Source of the DNA: 34-65-8 sp964516135
GTDB lineage: Bacteria; Pseudomonadota; Alphaproteobacteria; Sphingomonadales; Sphingomonadaceae
Reading direction: 5' to 3'
Length of the DNA stretch: 64,000 nucleotides
Assembly (NCBI GenBank): GCA_964516135.1
Contig: CAZEWN010000002.1
Location: 1-64,000, forward strand
The notes under the pieces were generated by a model, which did not search any database, was not told where the DNA came from, and saw nothing but the letters and a program-made list of their open reading frames with translations. This document shows positions 35,182 through 43,509 of this stretch, piece after piece (the stretch's first letter is position 1; each line of letters starts with the position of its first letter). Position numbers and translations under genes: made by a program.

Positions 35182-35262
35182 ATACGCGAGCCGGTTGGCA
35201 GATGCGCGGGCGGCTTGCAACCGCGCTTTCGTCAGTGCGCGATTCCGTAAGGTCGGGCGTTT

Positions 35263-35931
35263 CTACAGCGTTTCGAGCACCGGGATCAATTCGTGCAGCG
35301 AATCGATCACTGCGTCAGCGCCGAATTCCTCGCGCGTGGCATCGCAATACCCGTAACACGCCGCGACGACCGGCACGCCCGCGGCGCGGGCGGCGCGCAT
35401 GTCGTAAGTGCTGTCGCCGACGTAGACGAAGCGACCACCGCCGCAATTCTCACGCGCCTTGATGATCGGATCGGGGGCCGGCTTCGCCTTTCCCTTGCCC
35501 ATCGTGTCGCCGCCGATCACGCAGTCGAACCGATTGATCAGGTCGAGGCTGGCGAGGACGCCGCGCGCGAATTCCTCGAACTTGTTGGTGATGACCGCCA
35601 CGCGCACGCCGCGCGCGTGCAATTTGTCGAGCGCCTCGATCGCGCCGGGGTAGGGGCGCGTGTGGACGGCGTAGTTCTGCCCGTAGAAGGCGAGCATCTC
35701 CTTGTAGAGCTCGCGGAACCGGATCTCGTCGACGCCGCCCTGAGCCGCGATGGCGCGTTCGAGCATGACCTTGGCGCCGCCACCGATCAGGTCTTTCGCA
35801 CTGTCGACCGCCACTTTGGCGAATCCGCCGATGGCCAGGGCATGGTTGACCGCCGTGCCGAGGTCGCGGTGCGTTTCGAGGAGTGTGCCATCAAGGTCGA
35901 AACCGACGATGTCGAAAGGGAAATCGGCCAT
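35263..35931 (-). CDS. gph: Phosphoglycolate phosphatase-like HAD hydrolase
   Basis: A 222-residue HAD phosphatase. Motif I GFDLDGTLLET holds the two catalytic aspartates, motif II is AVITNK, motif III lysine is in GKAKPAPDP, and motif IV is VYVGDSTYDMRAA. The cap region and length match Gph, which clears 2-phosphoglycolate formed in DNA repair or other metabolism. HAD enzymes of this subgroup also include other sugar phosphatases, so the substrate is probable rather than certain. Divergent from glmU with about 60 bases between the starts. Confidence 0.88.
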   Translation of the reverse strand: MADFPFDIVGFDLDGTLLETHRDLGTAVNHALAIGGFAKVAVDSAKDLIGGGAKVMLERAIAAQGGVDEIRFRELYKEMLAFYGQNYAVHTRPYPGAIEALDKLHARGVRVAVITNKFEEFARGVLASLDLINRFDCVIGGDTMGKGKAKPAPDPIIKARENCGGGRFVYVGDSTYDMRAARAAGVPVVAACYGYCDATREEFGADAVIDSLHELIPVLETL

Positions 35932-35993
35932 GCCCGGATCGCGGTGGCGGATGTTTCTTCAAGTCGCAAGCATTTGCTGGCATGGGCCAGGCC

Positions 35994-37340
35994 ATGAAGG
36001 AAATCGCCGTCGTCATCCTTGCCGCGGGCAAAGGCACTCGCATGAAATCGGACCTGCACAAGGTCCTCCATCCCATTGGCGGGCGCCCGATGATCGAACA
36101 TCTGCTGTCGAACCTGGCGGAACTCGCACCAACGCGCACTGTGGTGGTGGCGGGCGACCGGCATGAACAGCTGGAGCATGCGCTGTCGGGTTACGGCGCG
36201 ACAGTGGCCCTGCAGGAACCGCAACTCGGCACCGCGCATGCCGCGATGCAGGCGCGCGTGGCATTGGCCGATTTTTCCGGACTGGTGATGATCTGTTTCG
36301 GCGATTGCCCCATGGTCAAAGGAGCCACGGTGCGCCGGCTTGCCGCACTGATCGACGGCGGGGCACGTGTTGCGGTCCTCGGCTTTCGCCCGGCCGATCC
36401 ACTATCCTATGGCCGGATCATCGCCGATTCCCGCGGCAAGGTCGCCAAGATGGTTGAGTTCAAGGACGCGACAGAGGCCGAGCGGCGAGTGGACCTGTGC
36501 AATTCAGGCGTGCTGATCGCGCACAGCGACGATCTGTGGCGGCTGCTCGATACCGTCGGCAACGACAACGCACAGGGCGAATACTACCTGCCCGACGTTG
36601 CCACCAATGCGATCGCCGAGGGACTACCGGTAGAGGTCGCGGAAACCGGCGAGGCTGAGGTTCAGGGCATCAACAGCCGCGCCGAACTCGCGCTGGCGGA
36701 GCGTCAGTGGCAGGACCTGAAGCGCGTCGAGGCAATGGAGGCAGGCGTTACCCTCAAAGCGCCCGAGACGGTGTTTTTCAGCTACGACACACAGCTCTCC
36801 GCCGACGTGACGGTGGAGCCACACGTGGTGTTCGGCCCCGGCGTCAGCGTGGCGAGCGGCGCGACGATCCGCGCGTTCAGCCATCTTGAAGGCGCGCGGG
36901 TGGGCGAAGGCTGCGAGGTCGGCCCCTATGCGCGCCTGCGCCCCGGCGCGGTGATGGAGCGCGGCGCCAAGGTGGGCAACTTCGTCGAGATGAAGCAGGC
37001 GACGCTGGGCGAGGGCGCCAAGGCAAATCATCTGAGCTATCTGGGCGATGCGGAGGTCGGCGCGGGCGCAAATATAGGCGCCGGTACCATCACCTGCAAT
37101 TATGATGGATACTTCAAGTACAAGACCGTGATTGGACCGCGCGCCTTCATCGGTTCCAACAGTGCACTGATCGCGCCGGTAAAGATTGGTGCCGACGCAA
37201 TCGTGGCGGCAGGCAGCGCGGTCAGCCGCGATGTCGCCGATGGCGAGCTGCGAATGGTTCGTGCGGAGCAGATGGTGAAACCGGGCTGGGCCGACCGCTT
37301 TCACGACACGATGAAAAAGAAGAAGGCCGACAAGAAATGA
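35994..37340 (+). CDS. glmU: Bifunctional GlcNAc-1-P uridyltransferase / GlcN-1-P acetyltransferase
   Basis: A 448-residue enzyme making UDP-GlcNAc for peptidoglycan and LPS. The N-terminal nucleotidyltransferase domain has VILAAGKGTRMKSDLHKVLHPIGG and the metal-site FGDCPMVKG (the usual GDxP/L). The C-terminal left-handed beta-helix, from about residue 250, contains SHLEGARVGEGCEVGPYARLRPG and the acetyltransferase histidine/lysine stretch NFVEMKQATLGEGAKANHLSYLGDAEVG (quoted only in part). ATG 35994 gives the family start MKEIAVVILAAG; an ATG four codons earlier is possible. Confidence 0.95.
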   Translation: MKEIAVVILAAGKGTRMKSDLHKVLHPIGGRPMIEHLLSNLAELAPTRTVVVAGDRHEQLEHALSGYGATVALQEPQLGTAHAAMQARVALADFSGLVMICFGDCPMVKGATVRRLAALIDGGARVAVLGFRPADPLSYGRIIADSRGKVAKMVEFKDATEAERRVDLCNSGVLIAHSDDLWRLLDTVGNDNAQGEYYLPDVATNAIAEGLPVEVAETGEAEVQGINSRAELALAERQWQDLKRVEAMEAGVTLKAPETVFFSYDTQLSADVTVEPHVVFGPGVSVASGATIRAFSHLEGARVGEGCEVGPYARLRPGAVMERGAKVGNFVEMKQATLGEGAKANHLSYLGDAEVGAGANIGAGTITCNYDGYFKYKTVIGPRAFIGSNSALIAPVKIGADAIVAAGSAVSRDVADGELRMVRAEQMVKPGWADRFHDTMKKKKADKK

Positions 37341-37350
37341 CCGGCTGATT

Positions 37351-37377
37351 GTCGTTCCTGGCGCTTGCCGGAATGAC
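37351..37377. repeat. Intergenic palindromic element 1
   Basis: GTCGTTCC (37351-37358) and GGAATGAC (37370-37377) form an 8-bp inverted repeat with one G-T pair, with an inner GGC/GCC pair. The outer motif resembles dispersed palindromes in many proteobacteria that carry ATTCC...GGAAT ends. Whether it is repeated elsewhere in this genome cannot be seen from one window. It lies 11 bases after the glmU stop codon and lacks a T-tract. Confidence 0.45.
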
Positions 37378-37410
37378 GCAGGCCGTGACGCCAGGCCCAC
37401 GATCGGGGGT

Positions 37411-37438
37411 GCCTGCCCCGTCCGATGTGGGGACAGGC
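37411..37438. repeat. Intergenic palindromic element 2
   Basis: GCCTG-CCCC and GGGG-A-CAGGC form a 9-bp stem with one bulged A and a 9-base loop. Together with the palindrome 34 bases upstream it fills the gap between glmU and the convergent SciP-like gene, so it may act in bidirectional termination or be part of a dispersed repeat. Confidence 0.4.
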
Positions 37439-37529
37439 CGCCCGACTTTCACGCGCCGACCCGAGCAGGGGGTTAGGGGCGGCGGTGAAAGCGGGCGGAC
37501 TTGCCGGGTGCGAGACCAACCAGGCGGTC

Positions 37530-37766
37530 TCAACTCGGCTCCAGTTCGCGCGCGGCGGTGGCACGGCCGTCGACGCTACGCTCCCAGCTTTCAAACTCGC
37601 GACGGCTGAGCAGGTAGCGCCAGCGCGCCTCGTCAAAGCTGATCAGTTTGTCGCGCACGGCGTTGACGACGTCGCGCTTGCGGGCAAGCGACCAGTGGAT
37701 ATCATGGGTTATGGGCAGGCCGGCCCGGAGCAGTCGGCTGTTTTCGGTCTTGTGGAATTGGCGCAT
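37530..37766 (-). CDS. SciP-like (DUF1153) small regulator
   Basis: A 78-residue protein of the DUF1153 family, which includes the Caulobacter CtrA inhibitor SciP. The helix-turn-helix-like core is HWSLARKRDVVNAVRDKLIS, then FDEARWRYLLSRREFESWERSVD, matching the W-x(3)-RK-x-VV-x-AV, EA-x(2)-RY-x-LS-x(2)-EF-x(2)-W spacing of SciP. The C-terminus is shorter than in Caulobacter SciP and acidic (ARELEPS). GGAGCGA precedes ATG 37766. Upstream are two TTAAC-type half sites. A role in cell-cycle transcription is likely by family; direct CtrA binding is inference. Confidence 0.78.
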   Translation of the reverse strand: MRQFHKTENSRLLRAGLPITHDIHWSLARKRDVVNAVRDKLISFDEARWRYLLSRREFESWERSVDGRATAARELEPS

Positions 37767-37899
37767 GGGGTCGCTCCATCGTTGTCCCCCTGCACGAGCA
37801 AGAATTGACCGAAAGCGTTAATTCCGGACTACCCACCTCGGTTAATTTGGCGTTGACGCCGCGAGCCGCGCCGCATCTGCGACGAGGCGTTCGAATGTC

Positions 37900-38316
37900 C
37901 TAGGCAGGGCCAAGGGTCTGCGTCTGGCAGATCAGCGCTACACAGCCCTTAACGCGCAGCCGATCCCCATCGCGCCATATTTCTGCGTCGAAATAGCGGC
38001 CGCGTTCAGGGCTGTAGCCTTTGCCTTCGAACCGCCGTTCGCTCGGCACAAGCGCCCAGAAAACCCTGAGACCAATCAAGCCACGTCCGCGCTTGGCGGG
38101 ATCCGGATTGCGGCTGTCCTTCGCACGTTCGCCCGGATCGATTGATGGCAGTTCGACGATTCGCCCGCACATCGCTTCGCCGCAGGGGGCGACGCGGATC
38201 ACCGCCTTGCCATCGGCGGTTATCCAGTTCCCCTGGATGCCAGCAGGTTCGGCGGCAAGCGTTGGGGCGGCGAACCCGCCCAGCGCGAGAGCCATGAACA
38301 GGATGGATCGACGCAT
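37900..38316 (-). CDS. DUF2147 family secreted protein
   Basis: A 138-residue periplasmic or secreted protein. A signal peptide (ILFMALALGGFAAPTLAAEP) is followed by the DUF2147 sequence IQGNWITADGKAVIRVAPCGEAMCGRIVEL (quoted by its edges) and GRYFDAEIWRDGDRLRVKGCVALICQTQ. Four cysteines in the mature part could form two disulphides. Function unknown; some relatives are predicted lipocalin-like. Divergent from the beta-helix operon, about 96 bases between the starts. Confidence 0.87.
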   Translation of the reverse strand: MRRSILFMALALGGFAAPTLAAEPAGIQGNWITADGKAVIRVAPCGEAMCGRIVELPSIDPGERAKDSRNPDPAKRGRGLIGLRVFWALVPSERRFEGKGYSPERGRYFDAEIWRDGDRLRVKGCVALICQTQTLGPA

Positions 38317-38412
38317 GGCTTCACCCTCGGACAGGCACTAGCGATTCGTTGCAAACCGCCACTTGGTTTCGCTCGCAATTTACCGCAAAGTAAGCGGCAA
38401 AGGGAGAGTGCG

Positions 38413-39618
38413 ATGTTGAAGGTGTCCATGTTTGGCGCGATTGCCCTCACGGTGCTGACTGGTCCGGTCGCGGCCGCGACACACTCCGTCGCCGCGGGTG
38501 AAGGCGCGCAGGAGCGGCTGCAGGAGGCGTTGATCCTGGCTGCCCCGGGCGACGAAATCGTGCTGGGCGCGGGCCGTTTCGTACTGACCGATGGGCTCAG
38601 TCTGGACGTGACCGGGGTGACTGTGCGCGGCGCCGGGATGGACGAAACCGTGCTGGACTTTACCGGCCAGCAGGGTTCGGGCGAGGGGCTACTGGTTACC
38701 AGCGACGACGTGACCCTGCGCGACTTCGCGCTAGAGAACCCAAAGGGTGACGGGGTCAAGTCGAAGGGGGCGGACAATATCGTCTACCACCGCATCCGTG
38801 TGCGCTGGACCAAGGGGCCGGACGCATTGAACGGCGCCTATGCCATCTATCCGGTCGAAAGCACCGGGGTGCTGATCGACGGGGTGCAGGTGTCAGGCGC
38901 GTCGGATGCGGGTATCTATGTGGGCCAATCGCGCAAGATCACCGTGAGGAACTCGATCGCGGAGGCCAATGTTGCCGGGATCGAAATCGAGAACAGCCGC
39001 GACGCCCTGGTCGAAAACAACATCGCCACCCGCAATACCGGCGGCATCCTGGTGTTTGACCTGCCCAATCTGCCTGTCATGGGCGGTGGCAACGTGATCG
39101 TCCGCAACAACCTGGTGGTTGCCAACGACACGCCCAACTTCGCCCCGCCGGGGAATATCGTCGCGAGCGTGCGGCGCGGCACCGGCGTGCTGGTCATGGC
39201 CAACGACAAGGTGCTGGTCGAAAACAACGTGTTCGACAACAACCCCACCGCGCACGTGATGGTGATCGCGTACAACCAGCCTTATGAGGACGAACGCTAC
39301 AACCCCAATGCGCGCAACGTGGTCATCGGCCAGAACGTGTTCGGGCGCGGGGGCGACGATCCGCAGATCGACGGAAAGGACCTGTTGCTGGCGGCATTTG
39401 GCGGGGCGCTGCCGCCGGTCATGTGGGATGGGGTGGCCGAAGAGGGGAACGGCCTGCGTGTCGCCCCGGGGGTCAGCGGCTGGTCGCTCAATCTGATTGA
39501 CGCCGGGCAGCCGCTGAGCGCGGCGCGGCCTGGGCCCCTGGCGGTGCCGGAACCCGCGATCACCTGGCAGACCGACGGGATCGGCGCCCCGGCGGAACTG
39601 GAAGCGCGCCTGCGGTGA
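38413..39618 (+). CDS. Secreted parallel beta-helix protein
   Basis: A 401-residue exported protein. Signal peptide ending GPVAAA, then a pectate-lyase-like right-handed beta-helix: repeated short turns such as VTVRGAGMDETVLDF, VTLRDFALENPKGDG, ITVRNSIAEANVAGIEIENS, ALVENNIATRNTGGI, VIVRNNLVV, VLVENNVFDNN, VVIGQNVFG, spaced about 22-25 residues. I recall this as the TIGR03805-type family that accompanies the diheme cytochrome family encoded next. No catalytic set of a known lyase is evident. AAAGGGAGAG precedes the ATG. The stop overlaps the cytochrome start (GTGA). The partners suggest a surface or periplasmic oxidation system whose substrate is unknown. Confidence 0.85.
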   Translation: MLKVSMFGAIALTVLTGPVAAATHSVAAGEGAQERLQEALILAAPGDEIVLGAGRFVLTDGLSLDVTGVTVRGAGMDETVLDFTGQQGSGEGLLVTSDDVTLRDFALENPKGDGVKSKGADNIVYHRIRVRWTKGPDALNGAYAIYPVESTGVLIDGVQVSGASDAGIYVGQSRKITVRNSIAEANVAGIEIENSRDALVENNIATRNTGGILVFDLPNLPVMGGGNVIVRNNLVVANDTPNFAPPGNIVASVRRGTGVLVMANDKVLVENNVFDNNPTAHVMVIAYNQPYEDERYNPNARNVVIGQNVFGRGGDDPQIDGKDLLLAAFGGALPPVMWDGVAEEGNGLRVAPGVSGWSLNLIDAGQPLSAARPGPLAVPEPAITWQTDGIGAPAELEARLR

Positions 39619-40628
39619 GGCTCGGCTCGACTTTCTTCCTCGCAGCCGCACTCGCTTTGGCGGGCGGCGTGGCGACGCGTGCCGCCGATCCGGGCGGGGT
39701 CGACGCGGCGTTGGTCGCGGGGGAGACGATGCCGCAATCGCTGTCGGCATTCGGTTTCTTCGCCAATGGCGGCGCGCAGCAGCCCAATGCCGGTGTCGTG
39801 CCCTATCGCCTCAAAACGCCGCTATACTCGGACGGGGCAGACAAGCTGCGCTTCGTCTATCTTCCCGCTGGAACGGGGATGACCGCCGATGGCCCAGGGC
39901 TGCTCCGGCTCCCGGTCGGCAGCGCGCTGATCAAGACCTTCGCGTTTGGCGCGGGCGCAGAACGCCGCCTGATCGAGACCCGCGTGCTGCTTCACCGCGC
40001 GGAAGGATGGGTCGCGCTGCCCTATCTTTGGAACGAGGCGCAGACCGAGGCGACGCTTGCCCTCGCCGGCGCGCGCGTCGCAGTGACGACACCCGCAGGG
40101 GACGCAATCAGCTACCGCGTGCCGAACAAGAACCAGTGCAAGGAATGTCACGGGCTGGACGATGCCGTCGTTCCGATCGGTCCCAAGGCGCGAAACCTGT
40201 CGCAGGCCTGGCTGGCGCGGGAGGTTGCATCGGGCAGGCTCGACCTGGTTCCCGGGGGCGCCGGCGCCTTGCCGACGTGGGAAGCGCGATCGGAATCCTC
40301 CGCCGCGTCCACCGCGCGCGCTTATCTCGATGTCAACTGCGCGCACTGCCATCAGCCCGGGGCGATGGCATCGAACAGCGGGCTCGACTTGCGGTGGGAG
40401 CAACAGGATCTCGCAGCCTTGGGCGTGATGAAGCGGCCCGTCGCCGCCGGTCGCGGCGCGGGCGACCTATCGTTCGGCGTCGTGCCCGGGGAACCCGACC
40501 AGTCCATCCTGATCCACCGCATGGCCAGCGCCGAACCGGGCGTCGCGATGCCGGAACTGGGCAAGTCGACGGTCGACCGCGAAGGTGTCGATGCGGTGCG
40601 GCGCTGGATCGCGGAAATGGGGCGGTGA
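39615..40628 (+). CDS. SO2930-type diheme cytochrome c
   Basis: A 337-residue periplasmic cytochrome. A signal peptide (FFLAAALALAGGVATRAAD) is followed by a non-heme N-terminal module (SLSAFGFFANGG ... PYRLKTPLYSDGADKLRFVYLPAG) and two c-type heme sites: CKECH around residue 176 and CAHCH around residue 243. The order (beta-rich domain, first heme, second heme) matches the uncharacterised family known as SO2930/HNE_0200 (TIGR03806), as far as I recall. The start is GTG 39615 overlapping the beta-helix stop, and the stop overlaps the hydrolase start (TGATG). Likely receives electrons from a substrate handled by the beta-helix partner; the acceptor is unknown. Confidence 0.87.
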   Translation: MRLGSTFFLAAALALAGGVATRAADPGGVDAALVAGETMPQSLSAFGFFANGGAQQPNAGVVPYRLKTPLYSDGADKLRFVYLPAGTGMTADGPGLLRLPVGSALIKTFAFGAGAERRLIETRVLLHRAEGWVALPYLWNEAQTEATLALAGARVAVTTPAGDAISYRVPNKNQCKECHGLDDAVVPIGPKARNLSQAWLAREVASGRLDLVPGGAGALPTWEARSESSAASTARAYLDVNCAHCHQPGAMASNSGLDLRWEQQDLAALGVMKRPVAAGRGAGDLSFGVVPGEPDQSILIHRMASAEPGVAMPELGKSTVDREGVDAVRRWIAEMGR

Positions 40629-41587
40629 TGCGCGCGGCGAAGATCCTCGGCATTCTCGCCGCGATCCTTGTGCTCGCCTTCCTGGCGCTGCGTACACCCG
40701 ATACCGATCCGGCGGCGATGCTGGTCAAGTACGGCGGCCCGCCTTCGCGGATCGTCGCGCTCGCTGATGACCAGCGTGTCCATGTGCGCGACGAAGGGCC
40801 GCGCGACGCGCCGGTCATCATGTTGCTGCACGGCTCCAACGCCGATCTGCACACCTGGCAGCCGTGGGTCGACGATCTCAGCCGCGATTATCGCATCGTG
40901 CGCTACGACCAGATCGGCCACGGACTGACCGGACCTGCTCTCGACGGCGACCTGTCGCCCGCAGCCTTCGCGGCGGACGTTGGCGAAGTCGCCGACGCGT
41001 TGGGGATCGAGCGTTTCGTGCTCGCGGGCAATTCGATGGGCGGTACTGTCGCGGTGCGATACGCCATGACGAACCCTGAACGGCTCCTGGGGCTGGTCCT
41101 GATCGACGCAGGGGGCGCGCCGGTTGAGCGCAAGGATGGCGGCAACTTGGCCTTCGCGATCGCCGCCATGCCGGTCGTGAACCGTCTCGCTGGCGAGATC
41201 ACCCCACGCATACTGGTTGAGCGGAGCTTGTCGCAGAGTGTGTCCAACCAGGCAATCGTAACGCCCGAGGCGGTGGATCGCTATTGGGAACTCGCCCGCT
41301 ATCCTGGCAACCGTGACGCCATGCTCGAACGATTCGCGCAGCAACGCACGCCCTTCACACCGGAACAGGTTCGCGCGATCGCGGTCCCGACACTGGTCAT
41401 GTGGGGGCAGGACGACACGATCATCCCGTATGAAGCGGCCGGTTGGTACATGGCGCACCTCCGCGACGCGACGATCGCAAGTTATCCCGGGATCGGGCAC
41501 CTGCCGATGGAGGAAGCACCGGAGCGCAGCGTTGCCGACTTGCGCGGGTGGCTGGCCGAACACGTCGTCGGGCAGCCTGGGCCATGA
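40628..41587 (+). CDS. Membrane-anchored alpha/beta hydrolase
   Basis: A 319-residue alpha/beta hydrolase with an uncleaved N-terminal membrane anchor (ILGILAAILVLAFLAL). Oxyanion HG motif LLHGSNADLHTW, nucleophile elbow AGNSMGG (Ser), acid in WGQDDTIIP and His in GIGHLPMEE make a complete triad; a helical cap lies between about residues 170 and 235. The ATG overlaps the cytochrome stop codon (TGATG), so it is the third gene of a coupled unit. Substrate unknown; the topology puts the active domain either in the cytoplasm or, more likely given its partners, in the periplasm (anchor with Nin-Cout topology). Confidence 0.87.
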   Translation: MRAAKILGILAAILVLAFLALRTPDTDPAAMLVKYGGPPSRIVALADDQRVHVRDEGPRDAPVIMLLHGSNADLHTWQPWVDDLSRDYRIVRYDQIGHGLTGPALDGDLSPAAFAADVGEVADALGIERFVLAGNSMGGTVAVRYAMTNPERLLGLVLIDAGGAPVERKDGGNLAFAIAAMPVVNRLAGEITPRILVERSLSQSVSNQAIVTPEAVDRYWELARYPGNRDAMLERFAQQRTPFTPEQVRAIAVPTLVMWGQDDTIIPYEAAGWYMAHLRDATIASYPGIGHLPMEEAPERSVADLRGWLAEHVVGQPGP

Positions 41588-41653
41588 GGGTGGCGCCGCG
41601 GCCGTCTCTGGGCTAGGCGCTGCCCCAATCTACCGGGCCGAAGGGAACAGGCA

Positions 41654-42352
41654 TTGCGCAAGCTGGGGCTGATCGGCGGGATGAGCTGGGTCTCGACCGC
41701 CGACTATTACGAGACCATCAACCGCCTGATCCAGAAACGTGTGTCGCCCCGGGCCAGTGCGCCACTGCTGATCGAAAGCCTGGATTTTCGCGAGTTGTCC
41801 GGCCTGCAGAGCGAGCAGGACTGGGACCGCGCTGCCCAAGTCCTGATCGAATCGGCCCGGCGGCTCGAGAGCGCCGGAGCTGGCGCGCTGCTGATTTGCG
41901 CCAACTCGATGCACCGCGTGTACGACCGGGTCCAGGCGGCGATCGGCATTGACATCATCCATATCGCCGAATGCGTCGGTCGGCGGATGGAAGCGCAGGG
42001 CGTGACCAGCGCCGCGCTGATCGGCACGCGCAACGTCATGACCGAGAGCTTCTACCGACAGCGGCTGATCGCCCATGGCGTAGACCTGCTCCCGCCCGAC
42101 ATGGACTATGTCGAACAGGTCGATGCGATCATCTATGACGAACTGATGCTGGGCCGCCGGACGCGTGATTCGGAACGCGCGCTCAAGACCATCATCACGC
42201 GCAAGGAACAGGACGGGGCAAAGGCGATCGTGCTCGCCTGTACCGAGCTCGACATGATCGTCGATGTCGATGCCAACGTGTTGCCGATATTCGATTCCGC
42301 CCACATTCATTGCGAGGCCGCGGTCGACTGGATCCTGGCCGAGGGTACGTGA
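41654..42352 (+). CDS. Aspartate/glutamate racemase family protein
   Basis: A 232-residue cofactor-independent racemase-fold protein, closest in pattern to E. coli YgeA. The N-terminus LGLIGGMSWVSTADYY is diagnostic. The two catalytic cysteines are in LICANSMHR (family CTNTMH) and LACTELDM. The first cysteine motif has Ala-Asn-Ser instead of Thr-Asn-Thr, which may change substrate preference. The start is TTG 41654 with AAGGGAAC upstream; no ATG precedes the conserved N-terminus. The stop overlaps the dGTPase start (GTGA). Confidence 0.88.
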   Translation: MRKLGLIGGMSWVSTADYYETINRLIQKRVSPRASAPLLIESLDFRELSGLQSEQDWDRAAQVLIESARRLESAGAGALLICANSMHRVYDRVQAAIGIDIIHIAECVGRRMEAQGVTSAALIGTRNVMTESFYRQRLIAHGVDLLPPDMDYVEQVDAIIYDELMLGRRTRDSERALKTIITRKEQDGAKAIVLACTELDMIVDVDANVLPIFDSAHIHCEAAVDWILAEGT

Positions 42353-43509
42353 ACCGCGCGCCCTACGCCGCGAATCCCGCCGCTTCGCGCGGACGGGAAT
42401 TCGGTCTGGACCGCGGCGGCGCGCGCGGGCCGCGCAGCGAATTCCAGCGTGACCGTGACCGGATCGTGCATTCGATCGGCTTCCGGCGGCTTCGCTCGAA
42501 GACGCAGGTGTTCATCGCGCCCGACGGCGATCATTATCGCACTCGCCTGACCCATAGCCTGGAGGTCGCGCAGATCGGTCGCGTCATCGCCCGCGCGCTG
42601 GGGCTCGACGAGGACCTGACGGAGGCCCTGTGCCTGGCCCACGACATCGGCCATCCGCCATTCGGCCATGCGGGCGAGAAAGCGCTGGCGCAGGCGACGG
42701 CGCGCCACGGCGGGTTCGACCATAACGCCCATACCCTGCGCGTGTTGATGCGGCTTGAAAGCCCCTATTGCGATCACGACGGGCTGAACCTGACGTGGGA
42801 AACGCTCGAGGGGCTAGCCAAGCACAATGGCCCCGTCGCCGCGCCGACATGGGCGCTGGCCGAGCTCGATGCGTTCTACCCCCTCGACCTCGCCCGCCAC
42901 GCTTCGCTGGAGGCGCAAGTGGCCGCGTTGGCCGACGACATAGCCTACGACAACCACGACATCGACGACGGCTTGCGCGCCGGGTTCCTGCAGCTCGACG
43001 AGTTGCTGGCGCTCGATTTTGTCGCGGAAGGGTGGCGCGCGGTGGAGACGCAGTTTCCCGGCGCCCCGCATGAACGGCGCCTGCGCGAACTCGTCCGCAG
43101 CCAGATCGGGCGCATGGTCAACGACGTGATCGATCACACGCGACAAGCCGTCAGCGGCGCGGGTTCGGTCGAGGAAATCCGCGATGCGGGGCATGCGCTG
43201 GCAGCGTTCTCGCCTGGCGTCGCGCGGGAGGAGCGCCGGCTCAAGCGCTTCATGTACGACCGCCTCTACCACCACCCCGAACAGCTCGCGACCGCCGAGC
43301 GCGCACGCGACGTGGTCGCCCGTCTGTTCGCCGCCTACGAGCAGGACGGCACGCTGCTGCCACCAGAATGGCAGGCCGACTTGCCAACCGAAGACCCCCA
43401 GCGCACACGCCGCATCGCGGATTTCATTGCCGGAATGACCGATCGCTACGCGATCGACCAATGCGCCCGTATCTATGGCAAGGCGCCCGAGGGGCTTCGC
43501 AATGTCTGA
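42349..43509 (+). CDS. dgt: Deoxyguanosinetriphosphate triphosphohydrolase-like protein
   Basis: A 386-residue HD-domain dNTPase that removes triphosphate from deoxynucleotides. Conserved blocks: RSEFQRDRDRIVHSIGFRRLRSKTQVF, TRLTHSLEVAQIGR, CLAHDIGHPPFGHAGE (metal-binding HD pair), GGFDHNAHTLRVL and ADDIAYDNHDIDDGLRAG. It fits the type 2 (non-E. coli) dGTPase subfamily. The start is GTG 42349, overlapping the racemase stop; an ATG upstream would extend the protein into the racemase gene. It overlaps the next gene by eight bases. Confidence 0.93.
   Translation: MNRAPYAANPAASRGREFGLDRGGARGPRSEFQRDRDRIVHSIGFRRLRSKTQVFIAPDGDHYRTRLTHSLEVAQIGRVIARALGLDEDLTEALCLAHDIGHPPFGHAGEKALAQATARHGGFDHNAHTLRVLMRLESPYCDHDGLNLTWETLEGLAKHNGPVAAPTWALAELDAFYPLDLARHASLEAQVAALADDIAYDNHDIDDGLRAGFLQLDELLALDFVAEGWRAVETQFPGAPHERRLRELVRSQIGRMVNDVIDHTRQAVSGAGSVEEIRDAGHALAAFSPGVAREERRLKRFMYDRLYHHPEQLATAERARDVVARLFAAYEQDGTLLPPEWQADLPTEDPQRTRRIADFIAGMTDRYAIDQCARIYGKAPEGLRNV

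Noticed and set aside
37818..37846. A classical CtrA box upstream of the SciP-like gene
   Set aside because: The two TTAA elements are separated by 20 bases, not 7, so a canonical box is not claimed; only half sites are mentioned.
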